Positions 37,557 through 48,524 of a DNA stretch of 64,000 nt are shown here, one piece after another (the first letter of the stretch is position 1; each line of letters begins with the position of its first letter). The notes under the pieces are model-generated. The model saw only the letters and a program-made list of their open reading frames with translations. It ran no database searches and was not told where the DNA came from. The DNA comes from Tenebrio molitor (taxonomy: Eukaryota > Arthropoda > Insecta > Coleoptera > Tenebrionidae): positions 8,122,001-8,186,000 of the forward strand of contig NC_091052.1 in NCBI RefSeq assembly GCF_963966145.1, read 5' to 3'. Position numbers and translations under genes: made by a program.

Positions 37557-38021
37557 CTTATAAAATTTGTTGTTACCATACCAATTCTCTCCAATGTAGT
37601 TTGATTTGTATTGTTTTTTTTTTAATATAAACTGTAATTATTATTATTGTTACAGTGACTTTAATTGAATTTTTCAAAATTTATATAAAATCACCAAAAA
37701 TAAATACATTACTGTACTATTATAACGGCAAAGTTTTTGAATCAAATAGTTTGTACTTACTGGAAAAGTCTAGTCATTTATAGGTTAAGTGCTGGTAAAT
37801 TTTAATAGTGTTAAATAATATAAAACTAACAAGTCCTAATACACTAGTGCTAGTGTTTCAATTCCGCGGTTTCTTGTGTTGTTGAAGGTATGGCTTTGTT
37901 TTTTTAATGTTTTCTTTCATAATGAATTCCGAGGTAAAATTTTGTTGTTGGTTGTTGATAACGTAAAACTAGACCCCATAACAGATATATTTCTACTTAA
38001 AGGCACTAAATGTTTAAGAAT

Positions 38022-38181
38022 CAGTTTATAGCAATAGAATTAAGATATTTAATTTGAATTAAATTTTAATACGCGATTAACCGATGGATCCGAAACTTCG
38101 ATTGGTTCAATCCAATCTGATCACGTGTTCAGTTAATCTCGCATTTGATTAAAATTAACTTAATTTCGCTTCTGTAAACTG
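38022..38181. mobile_element. Foldback MITE-like element (CAGTTTA ends)
   Basis: The ends read CAGTTTATAG at 38022 and, as reverse complement, CAGTTTACAG at 38181. Further inside, the arms align imperfectly with indels: GAATTAA, then TTTTAAT, then GCGATTAAC on the left against GAAATTAAG, AATTTTAAT and GCGAGATTAAC on the right. The centre of about 45 bp contains GGATCC and a TGATCACGTG sequence. At 160 bp with no coding capacity it fits a miniature inverted-repeat element. No clear target duplication is visible at the flanks, and it is a single copy in this window. Confidence 0.65.
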
Positions 38182-39370
38182 GCCCTAAATCTATAAAAAT
38201 AGGAGTTTCGGATTTTTTTAACTCTATGATTAATTTAGACCAAGTCATGGTCACTTAGCCATGATTTTACATCGTAGACTAACTACAGAATCACAGAAAT
38301 TTATCTTTAAATTAAATTAACAAAACTGAAGAGTTTCAAGTTGATTATAAAAAATGTTATTTGACATAATTCTGTTAAAATTTGAGGTTATGTTATCTAC
38401 GTTATGCGGCAGGTCACATTGATTTCGATCGAAAATTAAAGGAATTAGAGTAATCAATAATTAACATCCAATGCTTGACAATAATGATTTTTGATTCATT
38501 TAGGATGAAAAAAGACATTTTAGTAAGTTTAAGTAAGAAAAGTCATTGTCTCCACTAAATTCTTGTTAGAAATGGCACTGTCATTTAGTATTTTATTAAG
38601 TTCTAAACAATAATGTTATGTGTTTTACAATTTTCACAAGATGGTTTTTACTGCAGGTCATCCAAATTTGTACTTAAATCGTATTTACGAGATTGCTGAA
38701 CAAGTGACATTCTCCTATACTGAATATTTACATAAAAGTTGCATGAATTAGGTTAAAACGTTGAATTTTGTGGATCATAGGTGATTTTGATAGCTTTTTT
38801 GTTGATCATAGGGTAATTTCGATTCACTTGTATATCATAAATTTTTATTAGCAACGATATTATACCCGTTATGGCCAACAATAGAACGGTTAATCGACGC
38901 TTATTTATTTATACAGTTTTAATTTTCGTAATTTCAACAACCTATTTTGTATACACTGTAGTAGGTGGTTAAAAACAATTATCTTATCTTCCCAGCCTAT
39001 TATGAAAGGAAGAATTACTCGTAATATGTATGTATGTATCACTAGGGCGCTGATGGCTAAAAAACTACGGAATCTATTTTGATGGGGTCTTGACTAACAG
39101 TTAAAGTGTTTCTTTGGGTTTAATTTACAACAAAACCCATTGCATTACCTTGCAGTAGCAATACCGGTACCAGCTGAGCAGTAACGAAGAAGATGGATTA
39201 AGTCTTGTAGAGTTTCTGCAGCAAGCATTCAGAGCGGTTGCTCAACAACGGCGCATCTTAAAATAAAATTCGTCGATCTAAATTTGTGACACTGACAAGC
39301 AATCCACTTTTGTATGTGTGAGAGTTACTGCAATTACATTTACATGCCTTAATCTGATACAGTGGCGTTT
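38182..39370. other. Non-coding stretch
   Basis: AT-rich with no open frame of note. It includes a short (ATGT) microsatellite-like run near 39026. Nothing else is seen. Confidence 0.5.
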
Positions 39371-39714
39371 TATACAGATTATTCACGAGAGACTTCTGAT
39401 CAAAATTTCGTTATATGCAACCCAAAATACAAGAAACCCCTAGAACTTGATCTTTTGTTTAATTCGAAATAAGTTAGGTCAGGTCAGGTGAGGTAGCTTG
39501 GCGAATAAGATTAATAACACCTTCTCTTGATTGAGGTTATGAGCAAAAGTTAATATAAATGTGAAAATTGACATGACAGACAATAAGGGCCAGCAATCGT
39601 TGATTTAAATATTACGTTTTATAAATTTAGAAAGCTAGAAACCATTGGAAATTGTAGTTTCGGTTGCATATAACGAAATGTTCATCGGAAGTCTCTCGTG
39701 ACTAACCCTGTATA
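39371..39714. mobile_element. MITE-like element with TATACAG ends and about 53-bp arms
   Basis: The left end (TATACAGATTATTCACGAGA from 39371) and the reverse complement of the right end (TATACAGGGTTAGTCACGAG to 39714) continue in parallel through GAGACTTC, ATTTCGTTATATGCAACC to about 39423, with roughly seven differences in 53 bp by eye. The interior of about 240 bp holds no transposase frame but does contain a run of imperfect AGGTCA/AGGTGA steps (39475-39494). The TA at both ends is consistent with a TA target. The right end shares ACAGGG with the 4768 element, but the arms are otherwise different, so it is a separate family. Confidence 0.8.
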
Positions 39715-40319
39715 ACAAATACTTCTGATTTGATATTTACATTTTGACAACGTTGTGATCTCGATTAGATTTTGCCCCAAACACAACTTACGTTACAATT
39801 TATATCGTTTTCATTACTGTTTTATTTGTTTTTTCTTTGGCCAAACGTTGAAATAAAATATGTTGATCTCGATCCATGTGAAAACTGCTTTTTTGTACAT
39901 GGACAATTTTACATGACTTGTAGTAATTTGGGTGACACAAAAACCGTGGTTCACAAAGAAGTTATTACGTGAAAATGCAACAAAACGCGTTAAATCTTTG
40001 AAATTAATAATTAATACTAGTCGTTGCCATGACCCCTCTCCGATAAATTTTTATCTACTCTAAATATTTCACTAGGAAAATACACCGGTTTTTTTTTGTC
40101 TATTGTTCAGCGAAATCCACGAAACCGGGTCAACAGCTAGTTGTAAATAATTTACACTTTTTGAACGGAAACATTTGCAATATTTATTTCGATTTTTTTA
40201 ATAGGCTACATTCAGTTCTGTTTACCTATGCGTACTACAATCAAAATTCAATTTTCCGACGATATAAAATAAATGAGTTTCTCCATAACCAAATATGTAC
40301 ATTATAAAAAGATAACACT

Positions 40320-40371
40320 TCCCCGGCGGGGTATCAAACCCCCGTGATACCGCCTACTGTACTACCGAGGA
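40320..40371 (-). pseudogene. tRNA-Asp pseudogene lacking the anticodon region
   Basis: On the minus strand both acceptor halves (TCCTCGG and CCGGGGA) match the intact tRNA-Asp at 37485-37556 exactly, and the beginning GGTAGTA plus a B-box-like GGTTTGATACC are recognisable. About 20 nt that include the anticodon arm are missing, leaving 52 nt, and several other bases differ. It cannot form a tRNA. It is probably a decayed local duplicate; the flanks are not obviously similar to those of the intact gene. Confidence 0.85.
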
Positions 40372-42772
40372 TTATGCAATTCAAAATATTCGTGTTTTGA
40401 ATTCCGGTATTGTTGCTATTTTTACTTAGTGTCGGTTGATCAACAATCGATATCTCCCTCATTAATAAAATAAAAATAAATCGAAGTAAAAGCGGGACAT
40501 GTTTGCGTTCAGTGCACCGATCTTGTCGAATGTCTTTGGATAATTAATCATTACGTATTATAGAGTTGTTATTTCATGATCATAATCCATCACAATGACT
40601 AGTTAAAATATTCCGTAAACGAACATTAAAAGTACGTAATTATTCCTTAATTGATAATCAACAAATGCCCTAAAGTAAAAATGATTTTATTAAGAGTTAG
40701 CCAAAGGAAGGGCGTAAGCCAGAGGTTTATGCAATTCAGGCTTTAATCAATTAGTTTGCATTGTTTCGGTTGTTGGAAAATGGTCTTCGTTTAACTACTC
40801 GTAGGAATTTCGCTGTAAGAGGATTGAATGAAGTCAATCTGATTGTCAGAAAGGATGCAACTAGAGTTCAATCCTCTTTACCGACTCGTGAGCATAATAT
40901 TCCGAGTAATGATCAGAGTTAACAATTGTACTGATTGTAAATTAAACATTCAAACATAGCTTTGTGAGATGTGGAGAGCAGGTTATTGAATTAATTCAAA
41001 AGTCTCCGCTGCAACAAGAGGAAGAATAGGTTGCATGTCTAGTTGGGAGATAAATTGGAGCTAACAATTAAGAAAATATCTGTGTCACTAGTACAAGTCG
41101 AGTTCCGGCGTTTGTAAAACGTACTTCTTCGAGAGTAATTTCAGGTACTACAGACAAATTTGGAATATTGTTATTGTTTTGGGTAAAATTCGTGTAAATT
41201 TCAGTGACACTTTGAATGGATTTGTCAAGAAGTGTTGTACGTTTACGTTTGTGCTTAGGTACAAAGTGAAAACATCAAAGGAGTGCAAAATTGAAGGAGG
41301 CAAAGTAGTGGTGGTGCTCTCTCTGGTTTAAAATAGAAAAGCGCGATAAGAAGCACCAGGTTCGGTTTAGTCAAAACATTGTTTTCGTCGAATGGGAAGC
41401 CATCAGCCCCATTGAGGAGATTCTATCTATTCCCGTAAAAGTGTTGTGAATGCACCTTTCTCGCAATTTATTTCCTTTTATGAAACAGCTGCTCTTCTAA
41501 CAGATATTTATCACTTTGAGTTAAGAGCTTTGGCGTAGATACATGCAGAACTTTTACAACCACATCTACTACTGTAACTCACTTTACATAACAAATTCGC
41601 CCGTTAGGACGCGAACATGTTTTTCTCTCCCACCTGGGAAAATATTTGTCGGTCGGAATTCGGTCGACTTAATGAAATTTTTATCGGGACATTTCCATAA
41701 CATCAGGTTTCGATTATATGTTTTAGGCGAGACGCCTTTACAGGACCATAACACCGTGTCCCCCGTATAAGACAGCCGTGACTTCCGTTTGCCTCACGGA
41801 TATCTCTCCAGGGGGTGGAGGAAGTGACACGCCTGCCGGTAATTGAAGGCGACGTCATTGATTCCGACCTCATCTCCAGAGTCTACGGCCGAGATAGGCA
41901 GCTGCGGCTGCCAGATAGCTCCTTCATGGCCCAGGATGCGAATTACGAATTACGATTTGTTTTATCAAGCGGCGGAACGTTATGACCAGAACCGGAGAGA
42001 TCGATTCGCCTTTCGGGGACGAACGTGATGCGAAATTTTCATTATTAAAAGGAACGATCGAACGCCGAACCGTTACGGGAATTATTCATAATTTTTGACG
42101 TTTAACGTGTCGTTTATTTTCTCATTAATTAAGTGCGTATACGCTTGTCCATAATTCATGTTAGTGCCATTGTGCCGGCCCGGAGATTTCACACATGCCG
42201 AGACATGACAACTTAATTTACCTCAATAATATATCGTCGCGGGCGGATTTTAAAAAACAACACTGCCACAATTTTAATACTTTGCTACATTAATTTATAA
42301 CTCAATTACTGCTACACAGAACTTACAAGCGAAATGCAGATCCGAATTAACGAAGCCAACGTGATTTTTTTTTCTTCTTACAACAAGGAAAAGAAACGAG
42401 CTGATTACTATCTACGACAGATAAAACTCTAATGCTGGAACAGCGATCATAATTAATGTCACAATAAACTAACAAACATGCTGACGGCACTTGTTATATC
42501 TCGGTAAACAATAAATTTGGTGCTTGTTAACTGATTTATAGTAACAAGGATGTTAAAAAAATTACAGATCGTTAAACTATGACTAATTACAAGATTAACA
42601 TAAGTCTTGAGTAATTTGACCTCTTTGAATGAATTTTCTAGATATGTATGTAAATGTCATTCCTACGAAAGTCGATGCACTTAGAAATTGGGGGAATATG
42701 AACGGATAAGATCAAAAATCCAATCTGGAAAACCGAGAAATGGTGATAAAAAATAAAATAATAATATTTATG
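40372..42772. other. Mostly non-coding stretch with a GC-rich open segment at 41782-41985
   Basis: Most of this is AT-rich and stop-filled. The exception is a 67-codon plus-strand frame (41782-41982, stop TGA 41983-41985) that crosses a GC-rich patch. It is entered by a plausible acceptor, TATCTCTCCAG ending at 41811, and reads with many acidic and leucine residues (for example VIEGDVIDSDLISRVYG). The opposite strand is also open there, so high GC could explain both. No family is recognised. Confidence 0.35.
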
Positions 42773-42838
42773 AGGTTAAGCAATGTCGGACGGAGTCAGT
42801 GTTTGAATGGGTGACCGCCAGGTATCCGCGTTTCGTTA
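42773..42838 (+). pseudogene. 5S rRNA-derived fragment (3' part)
   Basis: The stretch TTAAGCAATGTCGGACGG...GTCAGTGTTTGAATGGGTGACCGCCAGG follows the 3' two-thirds of metazoan 5S rRNA in order, with the C-box motif GATGGGTGACCGCC almost unchanged (GAATGGGTGACCGCC). The first 45 to 50 nt of 5S are absent and replaced by an A-rich sequence, and the 3' end diverges. It cannot encode a working 5S rRNA. It is either a 5'-truncated retrocopy or the remains of a 5S-derived SINE. No clear SINE body is identified after it. Confidence 0.75.
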
Positions 42839-43333
42839 CTTCATAGCTTCATTACTTGATTTCAAAATTGTCAATACACTTCGAAGTGGATGTCGTGTAA
42901 AAAGTGGGCGTATAGCAAAAATTAAATAAATGGTAATATAAGAATAGTGCTTTCGAATGAATCATCCTTCTTGATAGAAACATTAGTAATGAACTAATGA
43001 TAAATAAATGCGGCCTCGATACTGTGCCGCCTTTTATCATATTTTTGAATACCTGGTAAATAGTAAAAATAAAAACAAAAGTATGGAACGATGACCACAA
43101 AATATAAGGAGAAACAATGACAAGGAAATGACCTAAGTGTCTCTCTGTAAAAAAAAAATTGGTAAACTAGCAAGGAAAAAATGGTTTAGATAAAATATTA
43201 ATAATATAAAAGAAAAATGCGAAAATGTATAGATACAGAATTAATAAATTTGAAACCTTTAGGAACTAGCAGCAATGTGTTAAATTAAATTTCAAATGTT
43301 TTGGGCAAATATAAAATTTCAACATTTAATATG

Positions 43334-43504
43334 TATCGGGTATTCATTTAAATTTCCGGTCAAAGTTGGCATTGAAGAGTCGATTGTGAACGCACCACTC
43401 GTGTAAAAACGTAAAACTTAAACAGCTGATCCCTAATCCGTAGTGCGTTCACAATCGACTCTTCAACACCAACTTTGACTGGCAATTTAAATGAACATCC
43501 GATA
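43334..43504 (-). mobile_element. Foldback MITE (family B), copy 3
   Basis: The arms start TATCGGGTATTCATTTAAAT at 43334 and end with the complementary ACATCCGATA at 43504. They share the core GAGTCGATTGTGAACGCAC with the other copies. The centre reads CACTCGTGTAAAAACGTAAAAC then TTAAACAGCTGATCC, the reverse complement of the centre of the 12325 copy, so this copy is inverted relative to it. At 171 bp it is the shortest. No coding capacity. Confidence 0.88.
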
Positions 43505-43514
43505 TAATAAATAC

Positions 43515-46500
43515 ATACAGGGTGTTTGGTGTTTAAGGTAACAAACTTTTCTGAGATGCACAGCTAGGTTAAATGAACAACTTTTCTTAGTGACATTTTT
43601 TTCAATTTGCTTCAATTTGTTTTATTTTGTCTATTTCTTTACACAGGAGAAGTTTAACGAAGTTTGTGGAATAAGTATAAGTGTAGCAATTAAATGCGGA
43701 GTTATGGTCTTGATTGAAAGAACCTTGAAAACTGTGAATGAATACTTTTTTTACAATCACTATGCATGAAGAGATCAGATCCAGTATGTAATTTTTTACA
43801 CTGTATGCATAGTTGCATCACCGGAAACAGTAGCAGATTAAAGTACCACAGAGCCAGAACCGGTTTCGAATAATTTATTTCTTTCTGCAACGGAAAAAAC
43901 GTAAATTACCTAAAATTATGTTGTTAGGACTCATTATATCAATTATAGCAAGTCACGTGTCTTACTTGTACAACCCTAGCATGATGGACTATGGCGTGTG
44001 TGTGTGTGTTTTATCTGGTACAAATCTTTCGCTTATTTTATACACCCGACGATATTTTTTTGTTAACACGTTTGCTAAAAAAAAAAAGAGAAAGAAATTT
44101 TTAAACGCCTTTTCTATTTTTTCTGTCACATTATTATTCGAGATAATTCCTTACACGCTAATAATACGCGAATATTCATGTAACACGAGTCTTGTAACCC
44201 CCCCGGGTGTTAAATTTCGGCGTTAGAACATGTTATTTTTATCGCTAGAATCAAGTTATTATTTTCGTTGTACTTCCGATCATGTAAATTCATGTTTCTG
44301 TTTAGGTCGCGGTGGAGTCGGCAATCGATAAATTTTTTGATCGATGGGTGTGAAAGGATTATGCAAGTTTTATGAAAAATAAAATTGCCCACGACGGACC
44401 TAGTCCGAAATAGGGAATCGGATATGGTATGTGGGTGGTTACGATGCGGTTGGAGGTGAATGTTCTGTGACAAAAGTGAGATTCACAGAAATTTGTACAG
44501 TACCATCACGTTAACCGACAAAAATCCAGCGTAATGACAAAATTGGACGCGTCATTACCGAAGTGGGTGAAAATGGTGGAGTGTGTTGGCCTCGATGGGA
44601 CAATGTAATCAGGATTGATATGGAAATGTAACGGAATTAGTATTTCCGATGTCGCTTTGGCATCAAAGATTGAAACTCTTCTTAATATTTAATGGCGTAA
44701 ATGGCGGGTACGTTAACATTCATGATGGGATGGCTGTAGTCGAGCTATAATACATGTTTATTAACGTCTCACTAGGGGCCATTCATAAATCAAGCAGTCA
44801 TTCTGTCAATGTAATCAATATCACTCTTCTAATCCTCTGTATGCGCTTATAAGATTTTACCAAAACACAATAAAGAGTGATGTCAGTAATTTGACCGGGC
44901 GGATTAGACGAATGAAAAAAACCCCACAAACAAAATTAATTACCGAGAGAAAAAAGCAGTCCTAAATTTTTGCGCGATTATCTACTGTCAAGTAAATTAG
45001 GATGTGACAAATGGCGTTCCCGTCTCCGGCCTTACCTATAGTAATAATTTATCGATCGCGGCCAATAAAACAAGATTAATTTATTATCGACTCCTATTCC
45101 TGTCATTCGGACGTCGAAATCGTCACCCGACAAATTTGTTTGGACAATATTTTAATGTAAACTCATTAGTTTATCCGATTATTTAGTACGTTTTTTTTTA
45201 CGTAAGCCGTTCAGAATGTAGTCCTGTTTCGACTTCGATTTCATGCACCAACAGTCTGATGCGACTTGGACTGAACCGAGAGGAGTGCCGGTCGATTTTT
45301 ATCAGTCACTTTCAATAGGCACAACACAGGGATTATCGCCCGAAAAGTCCGCAGGGAGCAGGGGAGGTCGCGACAAGAAACAATAAAATCAAGTCGCTTA
45401 TGAAATTTTTGATAAGAAAGCTGCTTACATTAAATTTGAATAACATTGGACCGGCACTAACGCGATTAGGCCTGTTCGATGTAATTGGGAGGCTTCGCTT
45501 CTATACTGTGTTCGCTTAAGCAATATAGTAATCACGTGTCGAGGAGGCTCCGCCTCTCGTGAATCCAATAAGAAATAAATCTGAGGGGCGTAACGTATTT
45601 TGAAATTCCCAATTAATAAAAATTTCGGGATAATGACTTTGACGATCATTAAATACATTTGAAATCGTCTTTTCTTTTCATTAATTATGTAACTTTTGTG
45701 TGGTCGCTTTTCAATTGGGGATAATAAATGATACTGAAATGAACTTATTTGCGATCAATCACTCACCACATTTATTTAATTTGTGTTACATTTCAAAGTA
45801 ACTTGAACAATTTTTACAATTTCTTTCTACAAACTGTAAAACTCAAATGTGATTTACCATACTTTCTTGTGGTTCTTCTTTTCTCCTTGGTTCCTTGATC
45901 CATGGTTCTGGTCCTAGGTTCGGATGGGAGGAAGAATATAATTTTGGAGGTCCTGGAGATCAGGAGTGAGGTCGATATAAATTCTCGCTAGAAGGGCCGT
46001 CCAAGGATGTTTTTGTTTTCTCTTTGAAAGTGTCTTGAAGAACGCGATTGTTTGGGTGTCCCAGAGTCGAAAAATTTTGCAGAGGATTTTTCTCTCGCAG
46101 GCAAAATGCGGATGAAAGTGTTGTAGATGGAGAGAAGTGTCTTGGAGATGCATTTTCTGAGCGTCCGCGTATGAGGAATAGATGATTCGACGTGTTTGTA
46201 TGCGCTTTCTCTCATTTTTGTCCCAACTCTGTTTAGTCTTGTCTAGTCTTTTATTATTATACAGCTTCAGCAAACAGAATATAGCTTCTTATGCCAGCTA
46301 CAGCTACACTTTCTGCTTAGTAATTTTTGCTCAATAACTCGATTCGTAATTGTCGCAGTCTTTTACCTCCCTTGAAGTTTTTTTCCAAAAAGGGTGGTCT
46401 AATCCGCTTAACCCACCTTTGTGCCCAGACAAAACTGTCTTGCAGGTATACGTCTAGTGACGAGGGATCATCCACAGATGATTTTTTTCTACATCTGATT

Positions 46501-46517
46501 TAATTAATTTTAGAAAA
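43515..46517. other. Non-coding stretch with a solo TACAGGGTGTTTGG end
   Basis: At 43516 ATACAGGGTGTTTGGTGTTT looks like the end of a TA-type insect transposon, but no inverted partner was found nearby. A short (GT)n run is at 43998-44009. A compact imperfect palindrome GAGGAGGCTCCGCCTCTC lies at 45541-45558. The overlapping minus-strand frames at 45914-46273 (119 codons) are not recognised. Confidence 0.45.
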
Positions 46518-46857
46518 TTAGATTTGAATTTCGGTTTTGGGTTTCAAAGACTTGTATTGATGCGTTTCGGGATGAAAGACATTTAAAGCGGTAATAAAAA
46601 CGCGGGGGATAACAATAACATTCTTGAATAAGACAGACAGTAAAGTTTTTTGGACTCGCAGCGTGTTGCTTGTTTCGGTTAAACTGAAAAACATTGCGGT
46701 CGCATTATTATTGGTCGTAAATCTATTTTCATCAGACCACAGGATTTTACGACACAACTTTTCTGCTCTTCTGACTTTTTAAGAGGCTCGAAAAGCTGCC
46801 AGCTGCGATTGTGCATTTTCATAGAACACTTCTAGTTTTTTCGATGTTGTTAATGGA
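46518..46857 (-). pseudogene. Decayed DDE transposase fragment (Tc1/mariner-like)
   Basis: On the minus strand one frame reads, after LEVFYENAQSQLAAFRAS and a stop at about 46782, KVRRAEKLCRKILWSDENR followed by FTTNN. The core ILWSDENRFT is characteristic of the first catalytic Asp of Tc1/mariner-type (IS630-related) transposases, where W/F-S-DE-x-x-F is typical, and the upstream RRAEKLCRK fits the arginine-rich helix before it. The following sequence to 46518 stays open but no longer resembles a transposase, and no second Asp region or terminal repeats were found. It is a short relic with at least one stop codon. The family call rests on one motif. Confidence 0.45.
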
Positions 46858-48509
46858 AACAACATCATTTAGGCGGTGCGAAAAGTTTTGCGAAAAAATC
46901 TCGATTAATCGAGGGATCGAGCACCTCCGACCTTGACAGGAGATTATGCAAAACCTTCTTGTCGCATATTTAAAAACGGAGGTAGAGTTTACTGTACAAA
47001 TAATAACATATGTGGTGGATGTTCACGGTAATAAATTCAGATTTGCATTTGATAATCCGGCGGTAATAAGACGGTTTGGAATATTTTGCAATCAAACAGA
47101 TTAAATAAACTCGATGATTTACAGTTTGCCATTCCGCTCTTTTGCGTTTGTTAAAGTAACATTAAATTCCTCGACGTGCTTATCCCTCCTCCGTCCATTT
47201 GGGCTAGAATTGGGATGGTTTTTTACGTGCCTCAAATTCTCGCGAACAATTAGACAAGTACAAACGATTCTTCCCGACGTCTTCTTTTCCGACAGTAATG
47301 GCAGATTCCAGTCCGGTATGACTGTAATAAATTGAAGTTATAGTAAAAGCCATTAACAAACAAGTTGCTTCTCGCCTAATAGTGCTAATTAGCTACTTAA
47401 AATATGTGCTCCGATTGGTCGGAGATTTGGGAGCGTGATAGCCGAGCCAATGGCATGCGTTGTTACTTAATAGCGAGATGTCGTTGTCATAATAGATGTT
47501 GATTGTTTCCTTACTTTTTCAGTTACGCTCGTCGAACTTTTCCCACATTATACAATTTGGAATTGTGATGTTGTTTAATGTGTTCAGACGGAATCGAAAA
47601 AACGGTGCCAAATTGCTTCATACATCAACTCGAACACAGAACGGTCTGTTGAAACGTCGAAAGACGACTTCATCTACCTCTTATCACTCCGTAGTAGTGT
47701 TATTCATTTTCGAGCAACATGTGTTCAATTCGACCAGAAGAAAATGGATTAAATTATGTACGGTACGGCGACGCCATATGTTTATTTACGTTCAGAAGAA
47801 ACGGATTTCCTCAACCATTAAAATTTCAGATGGTTGAAGTGTTTGAAAAAATGCGATTTATTCCGACCATTGTGATGTGTGTCAAGCTAATAAAACTCAC
47901 ATTGTGACTCTTGATTGATGCAAGACGTCGGATTTAAGGCGTGTTTCATGCTGAGCTCTTCCAGATTACAAAAAATAAATGTCACATCAGGATTTAAAAA
48001 TTGATTAGGCTCCTGCAGATGGAATCTCGCTCAAGGGGTGGCATAAATAATGGTTGCGAATCAGTATGTTAAATTGGCGATTCCGACAAACTGATTAAGC
48101 GGACCAATTAGTCAAGCATGAACCTGCTCTATGATTATTGCAACAATTCTGATGTCTTTTGAATAATTTATCTGAAAATTAAAGCTTGTTAAAAAATTTC
48201 ATTAATAATTTGAATCGAAACAGAAGCTCTTATTTCGTCCAGATGTGAAGCCGAGAAATTTGTTTTTTATTTTAATTGATCGTGATTATAGCGAGTTTGA
48301 GAGACACTCGCTTTTAAATTCAAAATTCTTGGTCGTGATCGTTTCCCAGCAATTTTCTACAAATCATTAGATTTAATAACATGTGTGCTCGAGTTAGATT
48401 GCCGACAAAAATTGTTTGGTTAATCTGGATCCGTCCAAGGCCGTTTTCTCTGTTGTTAATAAACAATATCCTGCTGATTTAATTTATAATTTTCCTTGCT
48501 TCCCCGTAG
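46858..48509. other. Non-coding or unassigned stretch
   Basis: Several plus-strand open runs (47114-47335, 47496-47837) have no recognisable domain. A good acceptor-like site TTACTTTTTCAG lies at 47510-47521 in front of the longer one, but with no other gene evidence I do not call an exon. Confidence 0.4.
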
Positions 48510-48524
48510 CTCCGACGCAACAAC
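48510..48524 (+). other. Candidate 15-nt microexon
   Basis: A strong acceptor (branch-like CTGAT at 48474-48478, then the tract TTTTCCTTGCTTCCCCGTAG ending at 48509) is followed after 15 nt, CTCCGACGCAACAAC, by a consensus donor GTAAGT at 48525-48530. In phase 0 the exon would encode LRRNN. The length is a multiple of three, which suits an in-frame cassette exon. Both signals are strong, but in AT-rich DNA of this size such pairs can occur by chance. The host gene is unknown. Confidence 0.3.
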
